A DNA stretch of 64,000 bases from Rhodococcus wratislaviensis (GCF_900455735.1 NZ_UAUI01000024.1:186001-250000); one strand, 5' to 3'; shown: positions 50,194-59,611, counted from the stretch's first letter. Notes: generated by a model not told the origin, from the sequence alone. Made by a program: numbers and translations.

Positions 50194-51195
50194 TCAGGCC
50201 GGGTACTCGATCGGTTCCATCCGGCCGCTGGTGAGTGAGCGCGTCGCGGCCTCGGCGATCGCCTGCGCCTTCAGCGCCTCCGACAGGGTCGGGCCGATGT
50301 CGGCACCGTTCTCCAGCGCGTCGACGAAGTGGTCGAGCGCGGTGCGGTAGCTGGCCCTGATCCGTTCGAACCATCCCGCGTGCAAGCCGTCGTCGACCAC
50401 GCGGCCCGCGCTGTACCGGGAGACGGATCCGGCGCGCTGCCGTCGCGCCTCGACCATGCCGGTCGAACCGAGGACCTCGATGCGTTCGTCGTAGCCGTAG
50501 CCGATCCGCCGGGTGCAGTCGATCTGGACGAGCGCGCCGCCGGGCAGACGCAGGGTCACTGCCGACGTGTCGACGTCGCCGTACTCGGCGAGGCGGGGTT
50601 CGGCGAGCGTGGACCCGGTCGCGAAGACGGACTCGGGGTCGAGCCCGGAGATCCACCGCGCCAGGTCGAAGAAGTGGACGGTCTGGTCGCGCATCTGCCC
50701 GCCCGAGACCGCGATGTACTCGAGCGGCGGCATCGCCGGACCGCGGCTGGTCATCTGGATCAGCTCCACCGAACCGATCTCGCCGGACGCGACCACCCGC
50801 TGCAGTTCGGCGTAGTCGCGGTCGAAGCGGCGGTTGAAATCGACCATCGCCCGCAGCGATCGGGCCTCGGCGAAGCGCACGATATCGACGGCGTGCGCGA
50901 GATCGAGATCGATCGGTTTCTCGCACAGGGCCGGGATTCCCGCCGTCGCCGCGGCGCGAAGGTGCTCGGCGTGGGTGTCGGTGGACGACGCAATGAAGAC
51001 GGCGTCGATTGCCGTCGGGTCGAAGACCTCCGCGAGGTCGGTGGTCGCGCGGCTGCCGTGCCGCTTGGCGAGGTCCGTCGCACGGGCGAGGTCGATGTCG
51101 AAGACGAGAGCCAGGTCGACGTCGGGGTGCGCGGCGAGGTTGGCACCGTGCACGCCGCCGATGAATCCGGCTCCGATGAGGGCGAAACGCTGCAT
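50194..51195 (-). CDS. iolG: Inositol 2-dehydrogenase-like oxidoreductase (Gfo/Idh/MocA family)
   Basis: NAD-dependent sugar/polyol dehydrogenase of 333 residues. The Rossmann motif is GAGFIGGVHG, the conserved lysine is in CEKPIDLD (about 93-97), and the second domain has YIAVSGGQMRDQTVHFFDLARW (catalytic His region) and the IolG-like RRIGYGYDERIEVLGSTG. It probably oxidises myo-inositol or a stereoisomer to the 2-keto form. It is the last gene of an operon with a sugar porter, a universal stress protein and a second Gfo/Idh enzyme. The symbol reflects similarity; other IolG-like substrates remain possible. Confidence 0.85.
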   Translation of the reverse strand: MQRFALIGAGFIGGVHGANLAAHPDVDLALVFDIDLARATDLAKRHGSRATTDLAEVFDPTAIDAVFIASSTDTHAEHLRAAATAGIPALCEKPIDLDLAHAVDIVRFAEARSLRAMVDFNRRFDRDYAELQRVVASGEIGSVELIQMTSRGPAMPPLEYIAVSGGQMRDQTVHFFDLARWISGLDPESVFATGSTLAEPRLAEYGDVDTSAVTLRLPGGALVQIDCTRRIGYGYDERIEVLGSTGMVEARRQRAGSVSRYSAGRVVDDGLHAGWFERIRASYRTALDHFVDALENGADIGPTLSEALKAQAIAEAATRSLTSGRMEPIEYPA

Positions 51196-51196
51196 G

Positions 51197-52381
51197 TCAG
51201 ATACCGACCTTTTCGTGTGCGAAAGCGGGGACGACCCAGGCGGAGTCGGCGGCGTGGGAGGCGGCGGTCGCCTCCACGAACTGGACGCCGATCAGGCCGT
51301 CGCGCCCGGCGGGGAAGGACAGATCGCGGATGGTTGTGGGCTCGCCGTCGCGGCGGGCGCGGAGTTCGTCCGCGAGGTCGCGGTAGAAGTTCGCGAACGC
51401 CTCGAGGAAGCCCTCGGGATGCCCCAGACCGGGGCGCGTGAGCCGGGTGGCGTCCTCGGACAGCGTGCGCATTCCCTGCGTGAGGATCGTGGTGCCGCCG
51501 TCGAGGTCGCGCACCGTCAGGTGGTGGGGATCCTCGTGCCGCCATTCGACGCTCGCGGTGTCGCCGAAGACCCGGATGCGCAGGCCGTGCTCGTTGCCGG
51601 TGGCGGCCATGCTCGCCCACAGCGTCGCGGGTGCCCCGTTGGACAGGGTGAGGCGCACGGTGGCGTTGTCGAACACCCGCCGTCCGGGGACGAGGGTGTC
51701 CAGTTCGGCCGACATCCGGGTGGCCTCGAGGCCGGTGACGTACCGCAACAGGTGGAAGGCGTGGGTACCGAGATCGCCGACGACGCTGGGGAAGCCCGCG
51801 ACGTCGGGGTCGGTGCGCCACCGCGCCTGGCGGTGTTCGCCGATTTCGAGGGGTGTCGCCGCCCACCCGGACGCGTGTTCCACCGCCACGAACCGGATCC
51901 GCCCGAGGTCGCCGTCACGCACCATCCGGGCCGCGTGCCGGACCATGGCGTAGGCCGAATAGCAGTGCGGGACGGCCAGGATCGCACCGGACGCCTCGGC
52001 GATCGCGACCAGTTCCGCAGCCGACGCCGAGTCGGTGGTGAGGGGCTTCTCGCACACCACCGAGATGCCCGCCTCCAGGAACGCGCGCGCGATGTCGAAG
52101 TGGCTGTCGTTCGGGGTGGTCACGGCGACCACATCGACGCCGTCCTCGCGGGCGGATTCCCGTTCCGCCATCTCCCGGTAGTCGCGATACGTGCGATCGG
52201 CCGGCACATTGAGGCTCTCCGCGATCCGCGCCGACGATGCGCCGTCTCGTCCGAAGACCCCGGCCTGCAGGACGTAGCGGTCGTCGAGACGCATCGCGTA
52301 GCGGTGGGTCTTGCCGATGTCGGCACCCTGCCCGCCCCCGACCATGCCGGCGACCAGGCGCAGGCTCCCGTGCTTGCTCAA
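51197..52381 (-). CDS. Gfo/Idh/MocA-family oxidoreductase
   Basis: Dehydrogenase of 394 residues with an N-terminal Rossmann fold (GMVGGGQGADIGKTHRYAM, then VVCEKPLTTD with the catalytic lysine) and a C-terminal alpha/beta domain (DLGTHAFHLLRYVTG with the His/Asp pair). Longer than IolG, as in family members acting on inositol-derived or dehydrated sugars. Start is a TTG at 52379-52381 with AGGAGA seven bases upstream. It is followed after one base by iolG; the two may oxidise different epimers or act in sequence. Confidence 0.88.
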   Translation of the reverse strand: MSKHGSLRLVAGMVGGGQGADIGKTHRYAMRLDDRYVLQAGVFGRDGASSARIAESLNVPADRTYRDYREMAERESAREDGVDVVAVTTPNDSHFDIARAFLEAGISVVCEKPLTTDSASAAELVAIAEASGAILAVPHCYSAYAMVRHAARMVRDGDLGRIRFVAVEHASGWAATPLEIGEHRQARWRTDPDVAGFPSVVGDLGTHAFHLLRYVTGLEATRMSAELDTLVPGRRVFDNATVRLTLSNGAPATLWASMAATGNEHGLRIRVFGDTASVEWRHEDPHHLTVRDLDGGTTILTQGMRTLSEDATRLTRPGLGHPEGFLEAFANFYRDLADELRARRDGEPTTIRDLSFPAGRDGLIGVQFVEATAASHAADSAWVVPAFAHEKVGI

Positions 52382-52389
52382 CTCGTCTC

Positions 52390-52749
52390 CTACTGAGGGG
52401 TTTTGACCGCGAGAACCGGGATCGGGGATTGCAGGATGAGGCGCTGGCTCACGCTGCCGAGCAGGGCCTTGCCGACCGCGCTGCGGCGTTTGACGCCGAT
52501 CACGAGACGTTCGATGTCGGGTCGTTCGTCGAGCAGGTCGAGCACGGCGGTCGCGGGATCGCGGTCTCCACGGCCGATGCGGTCGAGGACGGTCACGCCG
52601 TCGTCCGCGAGAGTGTGCACCTCTTCGGGTTCGGTGAGGGAGAGGTTCACCACCAGGAGGTCGGTGCCCAGCATCGCGGCTTCCTTCTTGCCGGCGAGGA
52701 GGGCGTGCGATCCTTCGGAGGAGTCGGTCACGGCTACGAGCACTGTCAT
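52390..52749 (-). CDS. Universal stress protein (UspA family)
   Basis: Small Usp-fold protein of 119 residues: MTVLVAVTDSSEGSHAL at the first strand, IERLVIGVKRRSAVGKALLGSVSQRLI (ATP-binding G-x2-G-x9-G-S-like region GKALLGSVSQ) and PVLAVK at the end. It lies inside the sugar-porter operon, eight bases before the TTG-start dehydrogenase, so its expression follows substrate availability. Role in the pathway is unknown. ATG at 52747-52749 with AAGG upstream; a longer reading to 52959 is in the porter gene and is rejected. Confidence 0.88.
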   Translation of the reverse strand: MTVLVAVTDSSEGSHALLAGKKEAAMLGTDLLVVNLSLTEPEEVHTLADDGVTVLDRIGRGDRDPATAVLDLLDERPDIERLVIGVKRRSAVGKALLGSVSQRLILQSPIPVLAVKTPQ

Positions 52750-52786
52750 GGGATCAACCTTTCTGCGGGCACGGTGCGGGCGACTG

Positions 52787-54205
52787 TCACGAGTAGTCGC
52801 GCCGGAACTGGTCTTCGAGTTCCTCGAGCGAGCGGCCACGGGTCTCCGGAACCTGGGTTTTGATGAAGACGAGTGCCAGCACGCCGAGGCCGGCGAAGAT
52901 GAAGAACGTCGCACCGATTCCCAGTGCGGCCACGACGGGCGGGAAGAGCAGCGCGACAACCGCGTTGGCGATCCACAGTGCGAAGATGCAGACGCCGATG
53001 GCGAAGCTGCGGATCTTCAGCGGGAAGATCTCCGACAGCATCAGCCACACCAGGGGGCCGATCGTGGCCTGCATCGAGAAGACGAACAGCACCACGAACG
53101 TCAGGATCAGGTAGGCCTTGAGGGTGCCGTCGGGCAGCAGGAACGCGGACAGGCCGACGAGCACGTGGAACGTGGTGGTGAGGGTGAAGCCGCCGATGAG
53201 CATCTTCCGACGGTCGATCCGGTTGATCAGGGCGACGCCGGTGAGGACGCCGAGCACGCTGAACAGACCGTTGAGGGTGTTCGCGACGATGGCGGCGTTG
53301 GAGGAGAATCCGGCGTCGCCGAGCAGCTGGGTGCCGTAGTACATCACCGAGTTGATGCCGGTGGCCTGCTGGAACACTCCGAGGCCGACGCCGATGAAGA
53401 TGAGGCGGCGGATCCATTTCACCGACAGGTCGGCGGCCCCGCCGGTCTGTGAGAGCTTCTCTTCCTCGGCGAGCGCCCGAACTTCCTCCAACTCGGCACG
53501 TGCCCGCTCCGGGGACCGAACCTGGAGAAGCACGGCGAGCGCTTCGTCGTGTCGGTCCTGCGACATCAGCCAGCGCGGGCTCTCCGGCATCCGCAGCATT
53601 CCGGCGAACAGGAAGATGGCCGGAATGACGGCGACCAGAAGCATGAAGCGCCAGACGTTCTCGTTCTCGCCCCAGATGTTGAAGATGATGGCGTTGATCA
53701 CGAATGCGGCGAACTGTCCGACGACGATCATGACTTCGTTGCGGGAGACCACGCTGCCGCGTCGTTCGGTGGGGGAGATCTCGGAAAGGTACACGGGCAC
53801 GGTCGCGGATGCGCCGCCGACGGCGAGGCCGAGGATGAAGCGGAACAGTGCGAGCACCTCCCACGTCGGGGACAGCACGCAGCCGAGCGTCCCGATCATG
53901 AAGATGATCGCGAGCACCAGAATGTTGTGCCGGCGCCCGAACCTGTCGGACATTCGTCCGCCGATGAGAGCGCCGATCGCGGCACCGAAGATCAGGATGC
54001 TGACCACCAGGCCTTCGGTGAACGAGGTGAGCTGGAGGTCTTCCTTGAGCGGTTCGAGTGCGCCGTTGATGACTCCGGTGTCGTATCCGAAGAGCAGGCC
54101 GCCGAAGGTGGCGACGACGGCAATGATGCCGAGTCTGTGCGAGTGCCGCCCGGGGGCGTCGGCAGGCAGGGACGGGGCGGTAGTTCGGGTGAGATCGCTG
54201 GCCAT
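52787..54205 (-). CDS. MFS sugar porter (inositol/xylose symporter type)
   Basis: Proton-coupled sugar transporter of 472 residues with 12 helices. The signatures are GGLLFGYDTGVINGAL in TM1, GGRMSDRFGRRHNI between TM2 and TM3, PVYLSEISPTERRG, PESPRWLM at the end of the first half, QQATGINSVMYY in TM7 and PETRGRSLEELE at the C-terminus. It probably brings in inositol or a related polyol for the two dehydrogenases downstream. Start: ATG 54205 with GAGGAG six bases upstream; ATGs at 54211 and 54229 are less likely. An inverted AACAC/GTGTT repeat lies at 54236-54250. Confidence 0.92.
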   Translation of the reverse strand: MASDLTRTTAPSLPADAPGRHSHRLGIIAVVATFGGLLFGYDTGVINGALEPLKEDLQLTSFTEGLVVSILIFGAAIGALIGGRMSDRFGRRHNILVLAIIFMIGTLGCVLSPTWEVLALFRFILGLAVGGASATVPVYLSEISPTERRGSVVSRNEVMIVVGQFAAFVINAIIFNIWGENENVWRFMLLVAVIPAIFLFAGMLRMPESPRWLMSQDRHDEALAVLLQVRSPERARAELEEVRALAEEEKLSQTGGAADLSVKWIRRLIFIGVGLGVFQQATGINSVMYYGTQLLGDAGFSSNAAIVANTLNGLFSVLGVLTGVALINRIDRRKMLIGGFTLTTTFHVLVGLSAFLLPDGTLKAYLILTFVVLFVFSMQATIGPLVWLMLSEIFPLKIRSFAIGVCIFALWIANAVVALLFPPVVAALGIGATFFIFAGLGVLALVFIKTQVPETRGRSLEELEDQFRRDYS

Positions 54206-54235
54206 GAACATCTCCTCGACGTATTCCATGTACAG

Positions 54236-54250
54236 AACACGTAATGTGTT
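54236..54250. promoter_or_regulatory. Inverted repeat upstream of the sugar porter operon
   Basis: AACAC-GTAAT-GTGTT, 31 bases before the porter start; a candidate operator only. The regulator is unknown. Confidence 0.3.
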
Positions 54251-54382
54251 TATGTCCGAACAAAGCTAACCCATTGTGACTCGAGGCGCAACGGCAAGCC
54301 AATCATCGGGCGGTTCCCACGGCGCGATCGGCCGATCCCTACCCACGAGTAATAGAACGCACGATCTGTTATCGTTCGCGAT

Positions 54383-55021
54383 ATGCCCAGGCCACGCGTC
54401 CACGACCTCGACGACGCGCTCGATGCCGCCGAACGGCTGGCCGTCGAGGGCGGGCCGAGCGCGGTGACCCTGCGTGCGGTCGCCGCGGCCACGGAGATGT
54501 CCAACGGCGCCATCTATCACGCCTTCGGCTCCCGGGGCGGGCTGGTCGGGCGCGCCTGGTTGCGGGCAGCGCACCGATTTCTCGACCTGCAACAGGAATC
54601 GGTCGAGGACGCGCTGGGGCGTGGTCCCGTGGACGCCGTCGTCGCTGCCGCCGACACCCCGGCCGTCTTCGCCGAGCGGTTCCCGCAGTCGTCGCGGCTC
54701 CTTCTCACCGTTCGCCGCGACGAACTGCTCGGATCGGAAATTCCCGACGACGTCGCCACCGAGTTGTCGCGCCTCGACTCCGTCCTCGTCGAACTGTTCG
54801 TCCGGTTGGCGCTCGCGCTGTGGGGGCGCAGGGACGGTCGCGCGGTCGAAGTGATCGAAGCGTGCGTCGTCGGACTCCCTACCGGACTGCTGCTGCACGC
54901 CCGGCGAAAACCGGACGACGCCATGCGCCGACGCCTGGAGGCGGCGGTCCGCGCCGTTCTCGCACTCGACCCCCCGCCCCCGGGGAAACGTCACGACAAA
55001 AACACGAAAGGTTCCCGATGA
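54383..55021 (+). CDS. TetR-family regulator
   Basis: Protein of 212 residues with an N-terminal TetR helix-turn-helix (LDAAERLAVEGGPSAVTLRAVAAATEMSNGAIYHAFGSRGGLV, about 12-54) and a variable helical domain. Its stop overlaps the ATG of a crotonase-family gene (ATGA at 55018-55021), so the two are co-transcribed and it probably regulates that gene. It is divergent from the sugar-porter operon across 177 bases. The start codon follows a TGTTAT hexamer by ten bases and has no ribosome binding site. Confidence 0.87.
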   Translation: MPRPRVHDLDDALDAAERLAVEGGPSAVTLRAVAAATEMSNGAIYHAFGSRGGLVGRAWLRAAHRFLDLQQESVEDALGRGPVDAVVAAADTPAVFAERFPQSSRLLLTVRRDELLGSEIPDDVATELSRLDSVLVELFVRLALALWGRRDGRAVEVIEACVVGLPTGLLLHARRKPDDAMRRRLEAAVRAVLALDPPPPGKRHDKNTKGSR

Positions 55022-55680
55022 CCGCCACCCTGACCTACCGGGACACGATCGCCGTCCTCGACCTCGGCGACGACGAGAATCGTTTCTCCCCCGAGTGGCT
55101 CGACACCGTCGATCGGCTCCTCGACGACGCCCACGAACACGGCGCGCAGGCCCTGGTCACCACGGCCACGGGGAAGTTCTACTCCAACGGGCTCGACCTG
55201 GACTGGCTGATGGCCAACGGCGACCGCGCGGACTGGTACGTCGGGCGCGTGCAGGCCCTGTTCAGCCGGATTCTGACGCTCCCCCTGCCAACGGTGGCCG
55301 CGGTCAACGGGCACGCGTTCGGCGCCGGCGCCATGCTCGGCATCGCCCACGACTACCGGGTGATGCGGTCCGACCGCGGGTACTACTGCTTCCCCGAGGT
55401 CGACATCCACATCCCGTTCACCCCTGGGATGGCCGCGCTGATCCAGGCGAAGCTGACACCACAGGCCGCAATCACCGCCATGACCACGGGCCGCCGCTAC
55501 GGCGGCGCCGACGCGCACACCAGTGGGCTGGTCGACGGGACCGCGCCCGAGGGCGCGGTCCTGGATGCCGCCGTCGACCTGATCGCGCCGCTCGCGGGGA
55601 AGGACGCCGGCACGCTCGGTGCGATCAAGTCCACCATGTTCGCGCCGGCCGTCACCGCACTCGCGTCGGGCCGATCATGA
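55018..55680 (+). CDS. Enoyl-CoA hydratase/isomerase (crotonase) family protein
   Basis: Crotonase-fold protein of 220 residues, at the short end for the family. It has LVTTATGKFYSNGLDLDWL (first oxyanion-hole strand) and TVAAVNGHAFGAGAMLGIAHDYRVM (second), then YYCFPEVDIHIPFTPGMAALI. Crotonase members hydrate, isomerise or hydrolyse acyl-CoA thioesters; the short form and the lack of a clear E-x-E pair at the usual position leave the reaction open. Overlaps the TetR gene by four bases; GAAAGG precedes the ATG. Confidence 0.87.
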   Translation: MTATLTYRDTIAVLDLGDDENRFSPEWLDTVDRLLDDAHEHGAQALVTTATGKFYSNGLDLDWLMANGDRADWYVGRVQALFSRILTLPLPTVAAVNGHAFGAGAMLGIAHDYRVMRSDRGYYCFPEVDIHIPFTPGMAALIQAKLTPQAAITAMTTGRRYGGADAHTSGLVDGTAPEGAVLDAAVDLIAPLAGKDAGTLGAIKSTMFAPAVTALASGRS

Positions 55681-55716
55681 CTCGCTGACGCGAAACCTAC
55701 TGTGCGCGAGCGGCGA

Positions 55717-56916
55717 TCATTCGCCCGGCACGTGGAGAATCAGGGCGTCGCCCTGTCCGCCGCCGCCGCAGAGTGCGGCGGCGCCGGTTCCACCGCCGCG
55801 TCGTTTCAGCTCGAGCGCGAGGTGCAGCACGACCCGTGCCCCCGACATGCCGAGCGGGTGCCCGATGGCGATGGCGCCGCCGTTCACGTTGACCCTCGAC
55901 GGGTCGACTCCGAGTTGCCGGGTCGACTCGATGCCGACGGCGGCGAAGGCCTCGTTGATCTCGACGAGGTCGAGCGCCGAGGGGTCGAGTCCCTCACGGG
56001 TGCACGCCTTGCCGATGGCGTTGGCGGGCTGCTGCTGGAGCGTCGAGTCCGGTCCGGCGACGACGCCGTGGGCGCCGATCTCGGCGAGCCATTCGAGTCC
56101 CAGCTCCTCGGCCTTGGCCTTGCTCATCACCACGACGGCGGCCGCACCGTCGGAGATCTGCGACGCGGAACCCGCGGTGACGGTGCCGTCCTTGCTGAAC
56201 GCGGGCCGCAGCTTCGACAGCGACTCCGCCGTGGTGTCGGCGCGGATGCCCTCGTCCTCGGTGACGACGAGCGGCTCGCCCCGGCGCTGCGGGATGGTGA
56301 CGGGAACGACCTCGTCGTCGAAGAGGCCGTTCTTCCACGCGGCCGCGGCACGCTGATGTGAGGCGGCAGCGAAGGCGTCCTGCTCGTCGCGACCGATCTT
56401 GTCGGTGTTCGCGTTCCGGTCCTCGGTGAGGGCGCCCATCGCCTGCTCGGTGAAGATGTCGTACAGGCCGTCGTAGGCGAGGTGGTCGACGAGGGTGGTG
56501 TCGCCGTACTTGAAACCGCTCCGCGAGTTCGGGAGCAGGTGCGGCGCCTGGGACATCGACTCCTGCCCGCCGGCGACGACGACATCGAATTCGCCGGCGC
56601 GGATCAGCTGGTCGGCGAGCGCGATGGCGTCGAGACCCGACAGGCACACCTTGTTGACGGTCAAGGCCGGCACCGACATCGGGATGCCCGCGTTGACCGC
56701 GGCCTGCCGGGCCGGGATCTGACCGGCGCCGGCAGTGAGGACCTGCCCCATGATCACGTACTCCACCAGTTCGGGTGCCACCCCGGCCTTGTCGAGGGCG
56801 CCCTTGATGGCGATGCCACCGAGATCGGAACCGGACAGTGACGCGAGCGAACCCGTCAGCCGGCCGACGGGGGTCCGGGCTCCGGCGACGATGACGGACC
56901 TGGCGGAAGAAGTCAT
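55717..56916 (-). CDS. Acetyl-CoA C-acetyltransferase (thiolase)
   Basis: Biosynthetic/degradative thiolase of 399 residues that splits or makes acetoacetyl-CoA. The nucleophile is C91 in [12 protein letters not shown], with later [10 protein letters not shown] (His) and CGGGGQGDA (second Cys). The V-N-K-V-C-L-S-G sequence differs from the N-R-L-C-G-S-G form of beta-ketoadipyl-CoA thiolases (PcaF), so acetoacetyl-CoA is the likelier substrate. It is the last gene after the two SCOT subunits, which together convert acetoacetate to two acetyl-CoA. Confidence 0.93.
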   Translation of the reverse strand: MTSSARSVIVAGARTPVGRLTGSLASLSGSDLGGIAIKGALDKAGVAPELVEYVIMGQVLTAGAGQIPARQAAVNAGIPMSVPALTVNKVCLSGLDAIALADQLIRAGEFDVVVAGGQESMSQAPHLLPNSRSGFKYGDTTLVDHLAYDGLYDIFTEQAMGALTEDRNANTDKIGRDEQDAFAAASHQRAAAAWKNGLFDDEVVPVTIPQRRGEPLVVTEDEGIRADTTAESLSKLRPAFSKDGTVTAGSASQISDGAAAVVVMSKAKAEELGLEWLAEIGAHGVVAGPDSTLQQQPANAIGKACTREGLDPSALDLVEINEAFAAVGIESTRQLGVDPSRVNVNGGAIAIGHPLGMSGARVVLHLALELKRRGGGTGAAALCGGGGQGDALILHVPGE

Positions 56917-56948
56917 GGGATTGTCCTTGGTGTCGTGACGAACGTTGC

Positions 56949-57611
56949 TCAGACGAGTGCGGATTCGCGGATCTCGAGGGGGGTTCCGGTGGCGGCGACG
57001 ACCTCGTCGACGGTGACGCCGGGGGCGACCTCACGGAGAGCGAGGGTGCCGTCGCCGACCACGTCGATGACGGCGAGGTTGGTGATGATGCGGTTGACGA
57101 CGCCCTGGCCGGTCAGCGGCAGGGTGCAGGCGTCGATGATCTTCGGATTGCCGTCCCGGTCGGTGTGTTCCATGAGGACGATGACGCGGCTCGCGCCGTG
57201 CACGAGGTCCATCGCGCCGCCCATGCCCTTGACCATCTTTCCGGGGACCATCCAGTTGGCGAGGTCCCCTGTGCGGGAGACCTGCATGCCACCGAGGACG
57301 GCGGTGTCGATGTGGCCGCCGCGGATCATGCCGAACGACAGCGCGGAATCGAAGAACGCGGCACCGGCGTTGACGGTGACCGTTTCCTTGCCGGCGTTGA
57401 TCAGGTCGGGGTCGACGTTCTCGTCGGTGGGGTACGGGCCGGTGCCGAGGATCCCGTTCTCCGAATGCAGGGTCACGGTGACGTCGGTGCCGAGGTATCC
57501 GGGAATGAGGGTGGGCAGTCCGATGCCGAGGTTGACGTATTCGCCGTCGACCATCTCCGCGGCCGCACGGGCGGCCATCTGCTCACGTGTCCATCCGTTG
57601 GTGCCGGTCAT
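56949..57611 (-). CDS. 3-oxoacid CoA-transferase subunit B (SCOT-type)
   Basis: Beta subunit of 220 residues. The catalytic glutamate is E51 in [11 protein letters not shown], which forms the acyl/CoA thioester intermediate. It transfers CoA from succinyl-CoA to acetoacetate or a similar 3-oxo acid together with subunit A, whose stop it overlaps by four bases (57608-57611). The thiolase follows after 32 bases on the same transcript. Confidence 0.93.
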   Translation of the reverse strand: MTGTNGWTREQMAARAAAEMVDGEYVNLGIGLPTLIPGYLGTDVTVTLHSENGILGTGPYPTDENVDPDLINAGKETVTVNAGAAFFDSALSFGMIRGGHIDTAVLGGMQVSRTGDLANWMVPGKMVKGMGGAMDLVHGASRVIVLMEHTDRDGNPKIIDACTLPLTGQGVVNRIITNLAVIDVVGDGTLALREVAPGVTVDEVVAATGTPLEIRESALV

Positions 57612-58375
57612 CGAGTGGCTCCTTCCGTGCTGCTGACTGTCCGCTTCTCGATCCGCTTGTTCTGGGGGCCGGTCTCGACGATGCGTTGAACGAAGACTCC
57701 GGGCAGGTGCACCTGGGCGGGGTCGATGGTGCCTGCGGGGACGAGTTCCTCGACCTGCGCGATGGTCACCTTCCCGGCCATCGCCGCGAGGGGGTTGAAG
57801 TTCAGGGCCGACTTGTCGAACACGAGGTTGCCGGCGGTGTCGCCCCGCAGTGCGTGGACCAGGGCGAAGTCGGCGGTGATCCCTAGTTCGAGGACGTAAC
57901 GCTTGTCGCCGAACACGCGGGTTTCCTTCGGGGGCGACGCGAGCGCGACGGAACCGTCGGCGGCGTACCGCCAGGGCAGGCCGCCGTCGGCGACCGGGCT
58001 GCCGACACCGGCGGGGGTGAAGAACGCGGGGATGCCCGCACCGCCGGCCCGGAGGCGTTCGGCCAGCGTGCCCTGCGGGGTCAGCTCCACCTCGAGCTCA
58101 CCGGAGAGGTACTGGCGGGCGAATTCCTTGTTCTCGCCGACGTACGACGCGGTGACACGTCGAATCTGACGGGCGCCCAGCAGAATTCCGAGCCCGTGGT
58201 CGTCCACACCGCAGTTGTTGGAGAAGACCTCGAGATTCCCGACACCGGAGTCGGCGAGCGCGCGGATCAGCGAGTCGGGGATTCCGCACAGGCCGAACCC
58301 GCCCACGGCGATCGACGCGCCGTCGGACACGTCCGCGACTGCTTCTTCCGGGGTGTCGAACACTCTCGATCCCAT
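57608..58375 (-). CDS. 3-oxoacid CoA-transferase subunit A (SCOT-type)
   Basis: Alpha subunit of 255 residues with [13 protein letters not shown], the [14 protein letters not shown] segment and [14 protein letters not shown]. These features match succinyl-CoA:3-ketoacid transferases (ScoA) rather than PcaI of the beta-ketoadipate pathway. First gene of the operon; the ATG at 58375 has AAGG seven bases upstream, and an ATG two codons earlier at 58381 is an alternative. Divergent from an IclR regulator with palindromic operators between them. Confidence 0.92.
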   Translation of the reverse strand: MGSRVFDTPEEAVADVSDGASIAVGGFGLCGIPDSLIRALADSGVGNLEVFSNNCGVDDHGLGILLGARQIRRVTASYVGENKEFARQYLSGELEVELTPQGTLAERLRAGGAGIPAFFTPAGVGSPVADGGLPWRYAADGSVALASPPKETRVFGDKRYVLELGITADFALVHALRGDTAGNLVFDKSALNFNPLAAMAGKVTIAQVEELVPAGTIDPAQVHLPGVFVQRIVETGPQNKRIEKRTVSSTEGATR

Positions 58376-58428
58376 GTGCATCCTTTCTCCTGGCCGCCGT
58401 ACCGGCGATACCGTCTTCCGCACCAGAT

Positions 58429-58445
58429 CGTCCACCTGGTGAACG
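58429..58445. promoter_or_regulatory. IclR-type operator, near-palindromic copy
   Basis: CGTCCACC-T-GGTGAACG, a 17-bp imperfect palindrome one mismatch from symmetry, resembling the perfect copy at 58544. Confidence 0.5.
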
Positions 58446-58543
58446 TCTTCGCGCAACGAGCTTTGCTCCACTAAAAGGGGTTACTTCATGCATTTCAAGG
58501 GGTGAGGAGACAGTGCTCGCCGGCTGAACGTCGCACGAGAGAG

Positions 58544-58560
58544 CGTTCACTGAGTGAACG
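58544..58560. promoter_or_regulatory. IclR-type operator, perfect copy
   Basis: CGTTCACTGAGTGAACG, a perfect 17-bp palindrome around a central G, immediately before a TATACT -10 (58561-58566) of the IclR gene. This position should allow autoregulation. Confidence 0.7.
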
Positions 58561-58572
58561 TATACTGCGGTC

Positions 58573-59355
58573 ATGGACAACGCGCAGCGGCCGCAGGTCA
58601 TCCACCGGGTGGGATCTCTCTTCCGGGCCATCGCCGCCCTCGAATCGTCGGGATCCTCGACGTCCGCCCTGGCGCGGGAGACGGGTCTCGCCCGGCCCAC
58701 CGTGCATCGCCTCCTCGTCTCGCTGGCCGAGGAGGGACTGGTCGACCGCGATCAGAAGTCGGGGAAATGGTCGCTGGGGCCCGAGCTGTATCTGCTCGGC
58801 TCGCTCGCCGCCGGCCGGTACGACATCACGGACCGCTCCCGCGACGTCCTCCGAGATCTTGCACGCGAGACCGGCGAGAGTGTCTTCCTGTCCGCCCGCC
58901 GCGGCGACGAAACGGTCTGCATCGCGAGCGAGGAGGGCAGCTTCCCGCTGCGTTCCCACGTGCTGTACGTCGGCATCCGCCTGCCGCTCGGGGTGGCGTC
59001 GGCGGGTCTGGTCATCCTGTCCCACCTGCCGGACCGCGACATCGACGACTACCTGTCGCGCGCCGATGTCACCGGCGAGTGGGGAACGCAGCACAGGCGG
59101 GACGAGATCGCCGAGCGCATCGCGGAGACCCGACTGAACGGGTACGCCGTCAACCCCGGGCTGCTCGTCGAGGGCAGCTGGGGGATGGGCGCCGCCGTCT
59201 TCGACGCCCAGGGATCACCGGCCTGGGCGTTGAGCATCACCGGGGTGGAGAGCCGGTTCCGCGAGGAGCGCCGCCGCGAACTGGGAGAACTCCTCCTCCG
59301 CCAGGCGCACCGGCTCACCCAACTGCTCGCCGACAGGCCGCGGAGTCGGGGGTGA
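58573..59355 (+). CDS. IclR-family transcriptional regulator
   Basis: Regulator of 260 residues. The winged helix reads VGSLFRAIAALESSGSSTSALARETGLARPTVHRLLVSLAEEGLV (about 13-57), followed by the effector domain with TGESVFLSARRGDETVC and RLPLGVASAGLVIL. It is divergent from the SCOT/thiolase operon and probably controls it in response to acetoacetate or a related acid. The ATG stands six bases after TATACT and has no ribosome binding site, so the mRNA is probably leaderless. Confidence 0.9.
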   Translation: MDNAQRPQVIHRVGSLFRAIAALESSGSSTSALARETGLARPTVHRLLVSLAEEGLVDRDQKSGKWSLGPELYLLGSLAAGRYDITDRSRDVLRDLARETGESVFLSARRGDETVCIASEEGSFPLRSHVLYVGIRLPLGVASAGLVILSHLPDRDIDDYLSRADVTGEWGTQHRRDEIAERIAETRLNGYAVNPGLLVEGSWGMGAAVFDAQGSPAWALSITGVESRFREERRRELGELLLRQAHRLTQLLADRPRSRG

Positions 59356-59374
59356 GCAAGATTCGGTCCGGCGC

Positions 59375-59611
59375 CTACGCGGCCTTCCGCCGCCGCCGAG
59401 GCCGCCCGTGGCGGGTGTCGATACTCCACAGGTGGGTGCAGTCGGGGCACTGGAGATGGACGTGGGTGCCCCGATTGCTCAGCAGGTATTGCCAATGCCG
59501 GTCGCAGTTGCGGCCGGACCCGCAGTCGCCGCAGTCCGAGCCGTGGTCGCAGCCCGGGCAGGGCAACCAGGCGCGACGGGAGAAGTCCGCGGTCGGATCA
59601 ATCGGTAACAC
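59375..59611 (-). CDS. Small cysteine-rich (zinc-ribbon-like) protein
   Basis: Protein of 78 residues not recognised by name. It has C-P-G-C, C-G-D-C and C-P-D-C pairs plus further Cys and His residues (LPCPGCDHGSDCGDCG, then LQCPDCTHLW), the pattern of a zinc-binding module, and ends in a strongly basic tail (RHGRPRRRRKAA). The GTG start at 59609-59611 overlaps the 3' end of the upstream 79-residue protein by 14 bases, so the two are coupled. A nucleic-acid-binding role is plausible but unproven. Confidence 0.65.
   Translation of the reverse strand: MLPIDPTADFSRRAWLPCPGCDHGSDCGDCGSGRNCDRHWQYLLSNRGTHVHLQCPDCTHLWSIDTRHGRPRRRRKAA

Noticed and set aside
55717-58375. Reading the thiolase and CoA-transferase genes as beta-ketoadipate pcaFIJ
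   Set aside because: The thiolase nucleophile context and the subunit A motifs match acetoacetyl-CoA thiolase and SCOT better than PcaF and PcaI.
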